Made by a program: the position numbers and the translations under genes. A stretch of DNA of 64,000 nucleotides from Deltaproteobacteria bacterium. Its GTDB lineage: Bacteria > Myxococcota > Kuafuiibacteriia > Kuafuiibacteriales > Kuafuiibacteriaceae. Below the pieces are notes generated by a model. That model ran no database searches. It was given only the letters and a program-made list of their open reading frames with translations, and was not told where the DNA came from. The first letter of the stretch is position 1, and each line of letters begins with the position of its first letter. Of the stretch, positions 19,043 to 28,991 are shown in pieces. The DNA is taken from NCBI GenBank assembly GCA_020632995.1, contig JACKEN010000001.1:372001-436000 (forward strand), read 5' to 3'.

Positions 19043-20215
19043 ATGCGCAAGCTCGCTTGCATCACGCTGGGCGCGCTGGTCCTTTGCACGGGGCCGGCCG
19101 CCCTCGCGGCCGAGAAGCAGGTGGTCGCGGTCCTGCCCTTCGGGAGCCCCACCAGGTACAGCGAGATGGGCGACAACGCCCAGCCCACCTTCATCACCGA
19201 GCTGGTGAAGTCGAAGAAGGTCCGGGTGGTCGACGAGAAGCGCGCGGACGACGCGGTCAAGCGCTTCGAGCGGGCCATGACCGGGCTGTACGACAGCGCG
19301 AAGGTCAAGCAGATCGGGAAGTTCCTCAAGGCGGACTACGTGGTCTCGGGGATGATCGCGTACACCGGCGACGCGTTCACCATGACCGTCCACCTCACCA
19401 ACGTCGAGACGTTGGAGCTCGAAATGGCGGAGGACGTGGACTTCCGCGACGTCGGCAAGATGCGCGTCGCGGTGCGCACCCTGGCCAAGAAGGTCGCGGC
19501 CATGGTGGCGGGCGAGGACGCGAAGAAGGGGCGCCACGAGGCGTTCCTGAACGTGGACGGGCGCTCCTTCCACGACGCGGCGGAGGCGTGCATCTCGGCC
19601 CTCACCCGGCTCGACGACTGGCGCTACGAGGGTGAGATCGACGAGGACATGGGCGGCAAGAAGGTGCACGTGAAGCTGCGCCACGGCCGCCCCAAGCCCG
19701 GCATGCCGCTTCAGGTCTACGAGGAGGGGCTGGGCGAGAACGACAAGCCCATCGGCGTGGTCTACGTGGAGGAGCCCGACGAGAAGGGCGCCGGCTTCGT
19801 GGCCCGGTGGATCAAGGAGGAGGACCCCGAGAAGAAGAAGAAGGGGGACTTCGGCCTCGGCACCCGGGTGTCCAACGCGCGCTACAAGTACCGGATCGCG
19901 GTGGGCGAGCTGGTGGACGAGGCGGAGGACAACGAGGACCTGGTGAAGATGTTCCAGGACAAGCTCCTCGAGACCCTCGAGGAGTCCGACCGCTTCGTGG
20001 CGAAGTCCGACGACGACGTGGCGGAGCTGGCCCGCTCGCTCGGCCGGGGCAGCAAGAAGACCAAGGCCCTGGAGCAGCTGCACAAGGCCGGGGTGGACTT
20101 CGTCATCACCGGCAAGTTCATCGGCTCCCCCGGGAGCCGCCGCGCCGACTTCAAGGTGGTCTCCACCGTGACCGGCAAGGTCTGGCAGACGTTGAAGTTC
20201 GAGACGCGGATCTAG
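19043..20215 (+). CDS. Exported CsgG/TolB-N-like protein with two related domains
   Basis: A 390-residue protein with a signal peptide (ALAA cleavage). The first part, VVAVLPFGSPTRY ... FITELVKSKKVRVVDEKRADD ... LKADYVVSGMIAYTGDAFTMTVHL, is the pattern of CsgG-like periplasmic domains. The last ~100 residues repeat it in weaker form (FQDKLLETLEESDRFVA; HKAGVDFVITGKFIG). CsgG domains occur in curli secretion, FlgT and LpoB-like proteins. No Cys follows the signal, so it is probably soluble in the periplasm. It starts 2 bp after the protease gene and ends at a terminator. Confidence 0.75.
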   Translation: MRKLACITLGALVLCTGPAALAAEKQVVAVLPFGSPTRYSEMGDNAQPTFITELVKSKKVRVVDEKRADDAVKRFERAMTGLYDSAKVKQIGKFLKADYVVSGMIAYTGDAFTMTVHLTNVETLELEMAEDVDFRDVGKMRVAVRTLAKKVAAMVAGEDAKKGRHEAFLNVDGRSFHDAAEACISALTRLDDWRYEGEIDEDMGGKKVHVKLRHGRPKPGMPLQVYEEGLGENDKPIGVVYVEEPDEKGAGFVARWIKEEDPEKKKKGDFGLGTRVSNARYKYRIAVGELVDEAEDNEDLVKMFQDKLLETLEESDRFVAKSDDDVAELARSLGRGSKKTKALEQLHKAGVDFVITGKFIGSPGSRRADFKVVSTVTGKVWQTLKFETRI

Positions 20216-20216
20216 G

Positions 20217-20244
20217 CCCCCCGGTTGCTCACAATACCGGGGGG
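20217..20244 (+). terminator. Terminator-like hairpin between the CsgG-like gene and lpoB
   Basis: CCCCCCGGT (20217-20225) pairs perfectly with ACCGGGGGG (20236-20244) across a 10-nt loop, immediately after the stop codon, followed by TGTTAAT. A second stem CCCGTC/GACGGG lies at 20261-20275. It splits the cluster into two transcription units. Confidence 0.65.
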
Positions 20245-20298
20245 TGTTAATCCGCCTGTGCCCGTCCGTGACGGGATCGGCGACATTCGAGGAGAACG

Positions 20299-20928
20299 AT
20301 GATGATGCGCTCGCGTGCGATGCTGCTCACCGTGGCCCTGGCGTGCCCCACCCTGGTGGTTGCCTGTGGCCCCAAGCGATCCGTGGTCCGGACCGAGGCC
20401 GGCAGCGGCGAAGGCGGTGACCTGTCCGGCTACTGGAACGACATGGACGCCACCATCGTGGCCAAGGCCATGATCCAGCAGTGCCTGGGCTCCCCGTGGG
20501 CCTCGGACTTCCAGGAGCAGAGCGGCGGCAAGAAGCCGGTGGTCAAGCTCATGGGGGTCAACAAGCGCACCGACGACCGCAACGTGAACGAGGAGTTCTT
20601 CACCAAGCAGCTCGAGCGGCAGCTCCTCAACTCGGGCCGGGTCCGGGTGGTGGCGGCCTGGGGCCAGGACAACGTGAACGTGGTGGAGCGGGCGCGTCAG
20701 GCGACCCACGCCGACGACGAGACCGCCAAGAGCCAGGGCAACGAGACCGGCGCGGACTTCACCCTGCAGACCATCGTGAACTCGCAGAACGAGACCGACG
20801 GCGAGGGGCACAGCGTGCGGGCCTACCTGGTGAACATGGAGCTGGTGAACGTCGAGACCAACGAGAAGGTGTGGATCGGCGAGAAGCAGATCCGCAAGGT
20901 GGTCAGCCAGGCCAAGGCCAGCTGGTAG
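20299..20928 (+). CDS. lpoB: LpoB-like penicillin-binding protein activator lipoprotein
   Basis: LpoB is an outer-membrane lipoprotein that reaches through peptidoglycan to activate PBP1b in E. coli. This 209-residue protein has a lipobox (VVAC), then the family entry LSGYWNDMDATIVAKAMIQQCL, VVKLMGVNKRTDDRNVNEEFF, LLNSGRVRVV and the end EKVWIGEKQIRKVV. The disordered linker of E. coli LpoB is short here. The ATG follows CGAGGAGAA. It forms an operon with the COG3014-like gene 6 bp downstream, a pairing also known in gammaproteobacteria. Confidence 0.9.
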   Translation: MMMRSRAMLLTVALACPTLVVACGPKRSVVRTEAGSGEGGDLSGYWNDMDATIVAKAMIQQCLGSPWASDFQEQSGGKKPVVKLMGVNKRTDDRNVNEEFFTKQLERQLLNSGRVRVVAAWGQDNVNVVERARQATHADDETAKSQGNETGADFTLQTIVNSQNETDGEGHSVRAYLVNMELVNVETNEKVWIGEKQIRKVVSQAKASW

Positions 20929-20934
20929 TCGGCG

Positions 20935-22299
20935 ATGCGTGGCTCCGCTGCCCCCCTGGCCATCGTGGCGCTGGCCGTGGCCGCCGTGGGCGGCACCGGC
21001 TGCCGGAGCCACGCGGGCTTTCGCCAGCAGTACGTCCAGCTCCGGCCGATGATGGCGGCCGGCGAGTGGGACAAGACCGCGCAGGTCATCCAGGGCTCGA
21101 AGGACACGGTCTACAAGGAAGCGGACCGGGTCATGTTCTGGCTGAACCTGGGCACCGCCGAGCACTACGCCGGTCAGTACGACGCCTCCCAGGCCAACTT
21201 CGTGCGGGCCGAGGAGACGATGCAGGACCTGTGGACCAAGTCGATCTCCCAGGAGGCGTCCAAGTTCCTGGTGAACGAGACGATCCAGGACTACCCGGGC
21301 GAGGACTTCGAGAAGGTCCTGGTCTACTACTACACCGCGCTCAACAAGGTGAAGCAAGGCAACTTGCAGGACGCCCTGGTCGAGGCGCGGCGGGCGGACG
21401 AGTTCCTGAAGAAGCTCCAGATCGCATACGAGAAGGAGAAGGAGGAGGTCGGCACCCTCTACAAGCAGGACGCCTTCATGCTCTGGATGGTGGGGCTGTT
21501 CTACGAGCTCGAGGGGAGCTGGTCCGACGCCTACCTCGCCTACAAGACCGCGTACGACGCCTACCAGAAGGAGTACGCGGGCAAGTTCGGGGCGCCCAGC
21601 CCAAGCTTCTTGAAGGAGGACATGCTCCGGACGGCGGAGCTGGCCGGCCGCACCGACGCGGTGGCGGAGCTGAGCGGGGCGGCCGACGGGGCCAGCCTCA
21701 AGGCGGCGTCGGAGGGGATGGCGGAGGTGGTGCTCCTGCACGGCAACGGTGAGGCCCCCTACAAGCAGGAGACCTTCATCGACGGCCTGATGCCCGACAA
21801 GAAGATCATCCGGATCGCCATCCCGAAGTTCGTCCCCAACCTGCATCAGGTGGCGTACGCCGAGCTCGAGGTGGCGGGGCAGACCCGGCGCACCGAGCTG
21901 ATGGAGCCGATCACCCGGATCGCCCTCGACAACTACACCCACCGGCTGCCGGCGATCACCGCCCGGGCCATCGCCCGCGCGGTCATCAAGTACGTGGCCA
22001 CCAAGGGGGCCGAGAAGGCGGTGAAGGGCGATGGCAAAGACTCCAAGCGCGCCCTGATCGGCGCCCTGGTCGGGATCGCGGGGAACGTGGCCTCGGCGGT
22101 GTCCGAGGCGGCGGACCTGCGGGCGTGGACCACCCTGCCGGCCGAGATCGGGGCCACCCGGATGTGGGTCCCCGCGGGCGAGCAGACCATCCAGGTCCGC
22201 TACTTCACCCCGGCCGGCCAGGTCGGCCGCACCGATCAGTTCGCGATGACGCTGAAGCCGGGAGAGCGCCGGATCATCAGCGTGCGGACCCTGCAGTAA
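20935..22299 (+). CDS. COG3014-like TPR lipoprotein
   Basis: A 454-residue lipoprotein (lipobox GTGC) with TPR-like helices in the first half: FRQQYVQLRPMMAAGEWDKT, LGTAEHYAGQYDASQANF, YYTALNKVKQGNLQDALVEARRADEFLKK. A second half carries a beta-rich domain with VVLLHGNGEAPYKQE and KIIRIAIPKFVP, then a hydrophobic GALVGIAGNVAS segment and a C-terminal WVPAGEQTIQVRYF region. This matches my recollection of the COG3014 family, commonly encoded next to lpoB and LPP20-type lipoproteins. Function is unknown; context points to peptidoglycan or cell-envelope control. Confidence 0.8.
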   Translation: MRGSAAPLAIVALAVAAVGGTGCRSHAGFRQQYVQLRPMMAAGEWDKTAQVIQGSKDTVYKEADRVMFWLNLGTAEHYAGQYDASQANFVRAEETMQDLWTKSISQEASKFLVNETIQDYPGEDFEKVLVYYYTALNKVKQGNLQDALVEARRADEFLKKLQIAYEKEKEEVGTLYKQDAFMLWMVGLFYELEGSWSDAYLAYKTAYDAYQKEYAGKFGAPSPSFLKEDMLRTAELAGRTDAVAELSGAADGASLKAASEGMAEVVLLHGNGEAPYKQETFIDGLMPDKKIIRIAIPKFVPNLHQVAYAELEVAGQTRRTELMEPITRIALDNYTHRLPAITARAIARAVIKYVATKGAEKAVKGDGKDSKRALIGALVGIAGNVASAVSEAADLRAWTTLPAEIGATRMWVPAGEQTIQVRYFTPAGQVGRTDQFAMTLKPGERRIISVRTLQ

Positions 22300-22387
22300 G
22301 GCCCGTGCCGGCGCGCACAGCCGCGGTTCGCTATCACTCGAGGCGTCGACATCGTCCAAGATGGGAAGGCGCAGGAGGCACCAAGAC

Positions 22388-24121
22388 ATGAACCCAATGC
22401 CCCAGTTGACTCATCGGGTCCCGCGACCCAACCGATCCGGGATCCCGGGCCTCGCCGGCGCGGCGATGGCCATGGCAGGCCTGCTTGCCGCGTGTGGTGG
22501 CCCCCAGCACCAGCCCCCCGAGAAGCAGGGGCTGTCGAAGAACGCGCCGGAGTGGGTGGCCCGTGGCAGCGTGGTGCAGGACGGGTCCATGTACGGCGTG
22601 GGCGCGGTGGCGGGGATCAAGAACCCCAGCCACGCCCGCAGCACGTCCGCGAACCGGGCGCGCAAGGAGATCGCGAAGATCATGGAGACCTACTCGGCCT
22701 CCCTGATGAAGGACTACGCGGCCTCGACCTCGACCGGGGACCTCTCCAACTCATCGGAGGAGCAGCACGTGGAGGAGGTCGTGAAGACCTTCTCGGCCCA
22801 GCTCCTCACCGGGGTGGAGATCGTGAACAACTGGGTGGACCCCGCCTCCGGCACCTACTACGCGCTGGCCGAGCTGAACTTCGAGCGGGCCAAGGAGATC
22901 GCCTCGGTGAAGGCGACCATGGGGAGCTCGGACGTGGGCAAGTGGCTGGACGAGCACGGCCGCGACTCCCTGGGCAACCTCGAGGGCGACATGAAGGGCA
23001 ACCCGCCGCCCGCGGCGGAGCCCGCCCCGGTCCAGCCCGACGAGGAGGAGCCGCCGGCCGAGGAGCCGCCGGTGGCGGTCGAGCCGCCCCCCGCGCCCCC
23101 GCCGGTGGCCCCGCCGGCCGCGGCCGAGGACGGCCCCGCCCCGACCACCGGGCCCGCGCCCGCCTGGAAGGACGGCACCTGCGACATCAACCGCTTCCTG
23201 TGCGGGGTGGGTGACGGCGCGGAGCGCAAGGCCGCGGACAACGACGCCCGGGCCGAGATCGCCCGGATCTTCCGCTCCAACATCAAGGCGGTCTCCCAGA
23301 GCTTCGACGCCGCGGCGCGCGAGATCTCGAGCAAGACCGGCGAGCGCTGGTACGAGGTCAACGCGGTGGCCGAGTACTCGATGGTGTCCACCGACAAGGT
23401 GGTGACCATGTCCCAGATCGCGGCCCGCTGGGTCGACGGGAACAAGCGCTACTGGTCCCTCGCGGTGATCGATCGGGCCCAGGCCGGCCGCGCGCTGCGG
23501 GACCGGATCCAGGGCCTCGACCAGGACGTGGGCAACGGCGTGAACAAGGCCAAGGCGGCCGAGGACAAGGTGGCGCGCTTCAAGGCCCTGAAGGGCGCGG
23601 TGCGCGCGCACCTCGAGCGCGAGGCGCTCAACGCCGACCTCCGGGTGATCCAGGCCGACGGCAGCGGCATCCCTTCGCCGTATCGGCTCTCCGACCTGCT
23701 GGCCCTGTTGGACGAGGCGGCGGGTGACCTGAAGCTCGGCCTGGCCCTGTCCGGCGCGGGGGCGGAGCGGGTCCGGGCGTGCCTCGAGGAGGCCCTCACC
23801 GACAAGGGCTACCAGCTGGCCTTCAACGTCGACGAGGACGAGGACGACGAGATCGACATCAGCGGCAGCTTCGACGTGCTGATCAAGGGCACCGTGAAGG
23901 CCGAGAACCGGGGCAAGATCGCGGGTGGGAACGTGGTGCAGACCACCCTCACCCTGAAGCTGATCAACGCCAAGACCGGGAAGCTCGTCCGCACCATCAC
24001 CGGGTCCGAGAAGGGCACGCGGAACGACATCAAGTCCGCCGCCTCCACCAGCGCCTTCAAGATCTGCCAGAAGAAGGTCCCGTCGATGGTGTCGGACATC
24101 GACCGCTACTTCGGGCGGTAG
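22388..24121 (+). CDS. Large lipoprotein with two LPP20-type domains
   Basis: A 577-residue lipoprotein: long basic N-terminus, lipobox LAAC (Cys36), first LPP20 domain (APEWVARGSVV; METYSASLMKDYAAST), a Pro/Glu/Ala-rich linker of about 60 residues, a second LPP20 domain (CDINRFLCGVGDGAERKAADNDARAEI) and a C-terminal beta-rich domain ending DIDRYFGR. The first domain is nearly identical to the lipoprotein at 16281. The linker could span the periplasm or wall. The ATG follows AGGAGG (22373-22378). It is followed by a hairpin at 24147. Confidence 0.82.
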   Translation: MNPMPQLTHRVPRPNRSGIPGLAGAAMAMAGLLAACGGPQHQPPEKQGLSKNAPEWVARGSVVQDGSMYGVGAVAGIKNPSHARSTSANRARKEIAKIMETYSASLMKDYAASTSTGDLSNSSEEQHVEEVVKTFSAQLLTGVEIVNNWVDPASGTYYALAELNFERAKEIASVKATMGSSDVGKWLDEHGRDSLGNLEGDMKGNPPPAAEPAPVQPDEEEPPAEEPPVAVEPPPAPPPVAPPAAAEDGPAPTTGPAPAWKDGTCDINRFLCGVGDGAERKAADNDARAEIARIFRSNIKAVSQSFDAAAREISSKTGERWYEVNAVAEYSMVSTDKVVTMSQIAARWVDGNKRYWSLAVIDRAQAGRALRDRIQGLDQDVGNGVNKAKAAEDKVARFKALKGAVRAHLEREALNADLRVIQADGSGIPSPYRLSDLLALLDEAAGDLKLGLALSGAGAERVRACLEEALTDKGYQLAFNVDEDEDDEIDISGSFDVLIKGTVKAENRGKIAGGNVVQTTLTLKLINAKTGKLVRTITGSEKGTRNDIKSAASTSAFKICQKKVPSMVSDIDRYFGR

Positions 24122-24146
24122 TTTCCCCTCCCTCTGCGGCGGTTCG

Positions 24147-24167
24147 GGCGGCCCCTCGGGGGTCGCC
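24147..24167 (+). terminator. Hairpin after the double-LPP20 gene
   Basis: GGCGGCCCC pairs with GGGGGTCGCC around a short loop, starting 26 bp after the stop. No T-tract. It is likely the end of the envelope lipoprotein cluster. Confidence 0.45.
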
Positions 24168-24253
24168 GGCATTCCTCACAACCATCCCGGCCACGCACCC
24201 GATAAGCGAGTTGAGGCGTCGTGCGCGCTTCGCTCATACTCCTCGGAGGTGCG

Positions 24254-26110
24254 ATGAAGGCCATGTCCACGTCCCGGTTCCTCCTTGCGTCCGCGCTCGC
24301 CCTCGGGCTCGGGGCCTCCGCGCCCGCGCAGGCCTTCCAGGCTCAGGGCTACGTGTGGGACACCACCGCGCCGGTGACCTATCAGCTCCAACCCGAGGGC
24401 TCGGACGACGTCACCGACGGCTCGGACCTCACCGCCATCCGGAACGCCTTCAACACCTGGGAGGAGGTCGCCTGCTCCGCCCTGCGCTTCACCGAGGCCA
24501 CCTGGGCGCCGCCTCGCACCGTGGCCAACGACGGCGGGCATCGCATCATGTGGGTCGAGGAGCAGGCAGAGTGGCCGGGGCAGGCCGGCACGCTGGCCCT
24601 CACGTACACGTTCTACACGAGCACCGGGGACCGCAAGATCGTCGACGCGGACATGGTGGTGAACGGGGTCAACTGGACCTGGACCACGGTGGACGCCCAG
24701 ATCGGACAGGGGACCCCGGCCAAGGTGGACATCGAGACGGTGGTCTTCCACGAGGCGGGGCACTTCCTCGGGCTCGATCACTCCAGCGACGAGAGCGCGG
24801 CGATGTACCCCTCCAACAACAAGCTCAAGCAGCGCGGGCCGGCCACCGACGACGTGCGCGGGGTCTGCTCGCTGTACCCCAACGGCCAGCCGGTCCCGGG
24901 GGAGGAGAGCGGGGCGGCGGTCGGCTCGCCCTGCACCGACGGGAGCGACTGCCTCTCGTCGCTCTGCCTGGAGGATCAGCTCCTCTCCCGGAGCTACTGC
25001 ACCGGCCAGTGCAACCCGGCCCAGCAGGACTGCCCGGCGGGCTACGTGTGCGAGGACACCGAGGCCTACGGCGGGCTCTGCTTCGCGCCCACCGCGGTGG
25101 ACGAGCTGTGCGATCTGTGCGGCAGCGCCAGCCAGTGCGCCTCTGGCCTGTGCGTCAACGTCCCCAACGTCAACCTCAACCGCCCCTTCTGCAGCCGGGC
25201 CTGCGATCCCACGCCCGGCCAGCCCCAGCAGTGCCCCAATGGCTTCCAGTGCGTGGGCACCCAGCAGGGCACCAGCTTCATCGGAGCCTGCGTGCCCAAC
25301 TCCGGGGTGTGCGATCCGATCGGGAAGGGCGGTCAGAACGAGGCCTGCTACGCCAACGGCTCGTGCAAGCCAGGTTTCAGGTGCGTGGAGTACTACCAGG
25401 GCTCCAACCTCGGCCTGAACTACTGCTACGCGGACTGCGGCACGGCGGGGGCGGGCTGCGGGCTCGAGCGCACGGTGTGCACCCCGCTGAACGGCATCAA
25501 CGCCAACGCCTGCCTCACCGTGGCCCGGGAGGGCCAGCCGTGCATCCCCGAGGTCTGTGAGTCCACCGCCTTCTGCGCCTGGGATGACGTGGCGGGGCTG
25601 GACTCCGCCCTGTGCTACCGCATGTGCTTCAACGGGCAAGCGGACTGCCCCGCGAACCACCAGTGCCTCGCGTACGACGGCATCCCGCCCCTGTGCGTGC
25701 CCAACGAGGGCTTCAAGCCGGACGGGGACGGCTGCTCTGCCGACGCCGAGTGCGTCTCCGGGGTGTGCCGCACGGTCGGCAGCCTCCAGCTCTGCACCCG
25801 AGCCTGCGCTACCACCAACCCGGACGACTGCGTCCCCGGGCTGCGCTGCCTGGCCGGCGCGGGCTCGGACCAGGGGCTGTGCTGGCCGGAGCAGTACACC
25901 GACCCGCGCTCCGCCGACCCCAGCCGAGGCGGCGGCCTCACCGAGGGCTACTGCGCGTGTGACACCACCAGCAAGTGCGACAAGGACTGCGACTGCGACC
26001 CGGAGTGCGAGGGCTCCTGCACCTGCGTGGCCACCGGTGAAGGCCCCGAGGGGGTGTTCGCCGGCGCGCTCCTGCTGCTCGCGCTCGGCTGGGCGCGGCG
26101 CCGCAGGTAG
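24254..26110 (+). CDS. Secreted matrixin-like zinc metalloprotease with Cys-rich region and MYXO-CTERM-like tail
   Basis: A 618-residue exported protein. A signal peptide ends at PAQA. The protease domain carries the zinc motif HEAGHFLGLDH followed by the Met-turn region SAAMYPSN, which is the metzincin/matrixin pattern. From about residue 225 to 590 there are many spaced cysteines in repeated short modules (GSPCTDGSDCLSSLC type). The end is CxC-rich, then a hydrophobic helix (VFAGALLLLALGW) and ARRRR, a MYXO-CTERM-like surface-sorting tail. The ATG follows TCGGAGG. Likely cell-surface or released protease. Confidence 0.88.
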   Translation: MKAMSTSRFLLASALALGLGASAPAQAFQAQGYVWDTTAPVTYQLQPEGSDDVTDGSDLTAIRNAFNTWEEVACSALRFTEATWAPPRTVANDGGHRIMWVEEQAEWPGQAGTLALTYTFYTSTGDRKIVDADMVVNGVNWTWTTVDAQIGQGTPAKVDIETVVFHEAGHFLGLDHSSDESAAMYPSNNKLKQRGPATDDVRGVCSLYPNGQPVPGEESGAAVGSPCTDGSDCLSSLCLEDQLLSRSYCTGQCNPAQQDCPAGYVCEDTEAYGGLCFAPTAVDELCDLCGSASQCASGLCVNVPNVNLNRPFCSRACDPTPGQPQQCPNGFQCVGTQQGTSFIGACVPNSGVCDPIGKGGQNEACYANGSCKPGFRCVEYYQGSNLGLNYCYADCGTAGAGCGLERTVCTPLNGINANACLTVAREGQPCIPEVCESTAFCAWDDVAGLDSALCYRMCFNGQADCPANHQCLAYDGIPPLCVPNEGFKPDGDGCSADAECVSGVCRTVGSLQLCTRACATTNPDDCVPGLRCLAGAGSDQGLCWPEQYTDPRSADPSRGGGLTEGYCACDTTSKCDKDCDCDPECEGSCTCVATGEGPEGVFAGALLLLALGWARRRR

Positions 26111-26113
26111 CGG

Positions 26114-27178
<1,065 letters not shown>

Positions 27179-27224
27179 GGGGGCCGACTATGGCGGGGCG
27201 GGGGGCGTTTGACTACGCCTACGG

Positions 27225-28823
27225 CTACTCGAGGACGAGGTCGTCGTCGCCGCGGGGCTCCAGGCGCATGTCGTCGAACGAGAAGTTCATGACGCCGGTG
27301 ATCCGGGTGAAGCGGTCGCCCAGGGTGCGGTTGTCGTCGGGGCGGGTCATGCCCGCGCAGGAGCAGTCCACGCCCGCGTCGCACATCGTGCTGGGGACGA
27401 GGGTGCCGTTGTACGCGTAGTTGAAGGCGTTCCCGATGAACACGTTGCCGGTGACGAGGAAGTTGCCGAAGTCGCGGCCGTTGGTGGCCTCGACGCAGAC
27501 GGTGGTGACCTCGACGTCCTGGATCTCGACCAGCACGCCCTCATAGGGGTTGTCGGTGCCGCTGTTGCGGGCCAGGTCGGCCGAGCTCACCACGATGGGC
27601 GCCACGGTGGCGGTCTGGCTGTTGACGACCTCGAAGGTGGGGAACTCGAGCTGGCGGCTGCCGTAGAAGTCCGCCACCTGGCCGGTCACGTTGATCACGT
27701 TGCCGACCTGGGGCACGTCCGCGAGGCTCGCCGCGTAGGTCACCTTGATGCCAGCGAACTTGCCGTCGGTGACGGACATGTCCTGGATCCACAGGGCCCG
27801 CAGGTTGGTGCTCACGTAGCTGTCGTTCGCGGTCACCGTCATGTTCTTGAAGTCCACCGCGGGGCAGGTCTCGGTGGTGGTCGGGTTCTTCTGGCAGATG
27901 CTGGGGTGGTCGGGGTGGGTGGGATCCTGGATGGCCACCACCGAGTCCACGGTGACGATCGGGTTCTTGCGATCCACGTCGTCCGCGCTGCGCGGGGTCA
28001 GCATCGAGATGCCGGAGTCGAAGGGCGCGGTGCCCATGCGGAGGACGCCGGTGATGCTGTTGAACTCCTCGCCCACCGCGACCCGGCGCTCCTCGTAGAT
28101 CGTGCCGGAGACGATCAGGCCGCCGTCGACCACGAAGGCGCCGAAGATCGAGTTCCCGCCCGCGCCGGGCACGTTCGTGACCACCGAGGCGGTCAGGTTC
28201 TCGAGCTTCACCAGCACGCCCTCGTAGTCGTCGGCCTGGGTGCCGCCGGTGGAGATCGCGCTCGCGTCGGCCACGAGCTTGGGCGTCGCGGGCATCACGG
28301 ACTCGGCGTCGCCGAAGAAGGTCGCGGAGAGCTGCTTCTGGCGCGCCGCGCCCTCCTGACCGAAGTCGCGGTAGCTGCCCTCGATGCGGATCACGTCACC
28401 CACCGCGGGGAGCTGGCCCTGCACGTCGGCCCGGTAGGTCACCTCGATCCCGGAGAAGCGCCAGTCCAGCTCAGCGGTGGTGGCGAGGTCCTGCACGAAG
28501 AACGCCCACAGGGTGGGGTTGCCGTCGGTGTCCTTGAGGATCACGAAGGTGGGGCTGGTGACCACGACCTGCTCCAACACAACAGGGTCGCCCAGCAGCG
28601 GCTGGTGCTCGCCGCCGTCCACCTTGAGGTCGCACACCGTGAGGCTGGCGGAGGCGGGGCAGGTGACGCCGGGGTTGTTGTTGTTGTTGTTGTTGTTCGT
28701 GTTGTTCGTGTTGTTGTTGTTGTTGTTGTTGTTGTTGGTCCCGTTGTTGGTCTTGCTCTCGCCGCACGCGGCGGTGGCGAGGACCAGGGAGCAGAGCAGG
28801 AGCGAGCGCGTCATCTTCGGCAT
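27225..28823 (-). CDS. Surface lipoprotein with poly-Asn linker and repeated beta domains
   Basis: A 532-residue lipoprotein. The signal peptide has lipobox TAAC; then comes a linker of almost pure Asn/Thr (about 25 residues). The rest consists of OB-like or nuclease-associated repeats with the recurring pattern PAVGDVIRIEG / VGNVINVTGQV and YEGVLVKLENLT / YEGVLVEIQDVE, as in DUF5689-type secreted domains. Cysteines are few except near the end. The ATG is preceded by GAGGAAC on the minus strand. It is divergent from the cytochrome gene. Function is unknown; it is likely at the outer surface. Confidence 0.8.
   Translation of the reverse strand: MPKMTRSLLLCSLVLATAACGESKTNNGTNNNNNNNNNTNNTNNNNNNNNPGVTCPASASLTVCDLKVDGGEHQPLLGDPVVLEQVVVTSPTFVILKDTDGNPTLWAFFVQDLATTAELDWRFSGIEVTYRADVQGQLPAVGDVIRIEGSYRDFGQEGAARQKQLSATFFGDAESVMPATPKLVADASAISTGGTQADDYEGVLVKLENLTASVVTNVPGAGGNSIFGAFVVDGGLIVSGTIYEERRVAVGEEFNSITGVLRMGTAPFDSGISMLTPRSADDVDRKNPIVTVDSVVAIQDPTHPDHPSICQKNPTTTETCPAVDFKNMTVTANDSYVSTNLRALWIQDMSVTDGKFAGIKVTYAASLADVPQVGNVINVTGQVADFYGSRQLEFPTFEVVNSQTATVAPIVVSSADLARNSGTDNPYEGVLVEIQDVEVTTVCVEATNGRDFGNFLVTGNVFIGNAFNYAYNGTLVPSTMCDAGVDCSCAGMTRPDDNRTLGDRFTRITGVMNFSFDDMRLEPRGDDDLVLE
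28672..28747. repeat. GTT (AAC) trinucleotide repeat in the poly-Asn linker
   Basis: About 24 nearly consecutive GTT triplets, broken by a few CGT/GGT units, encode the Asn-rich linker of the lipoprotein on the minus strand. Slippage would lengthen or shorten the linker without a frameshift. Confidence 0.85.
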
Positions 28824-28953
28824 GGTGTTCCTCGGGTGGGGCACATGTAGGCTGATGTGGCCCGGTGCCAAGCGTGGGCAAACCGTCGGTGGTCTGTCCG
28901 GACCTGTCAATCGCAAGCGGAGCGCCCCGCCGACGGCCCGACCGGCGCCCCCC

Positions 28954-28985
28954 TTGACGTGGGGTGACCACGTTGGAGCTATAGG
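28954..28985 (+). promoter_or_regulatory. Candidate promoter of the cytochrome/radical SAM operon
   Basis: TTGACG (28954-28959) is a good -35 box; TATAGG (28980-28985) is the best -10 but with a long 20-bp spacer. The start codon GTG follows 6 nt later, so a transcript would be leaderless or nearly so. Confidence 0.35.
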
Positions 28986-28991
28986 GCCCGC

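Noticed and set aside
20212..22389. 725-codon minus-strand open frame opposite lpoB and the COG3014-like gene
   Set aside because: Antisense shadow; no motif and the plus-strand genes have lipoboxes and family signatures.
24211..24240. Promoter TTGAGG-N18-CATACT before the metalloprotease gene
   Set aside because: Boxes look fair, but transcription would begin inside or after the GGAGG site that serves the ATG at 24254, so the two signals conflict.
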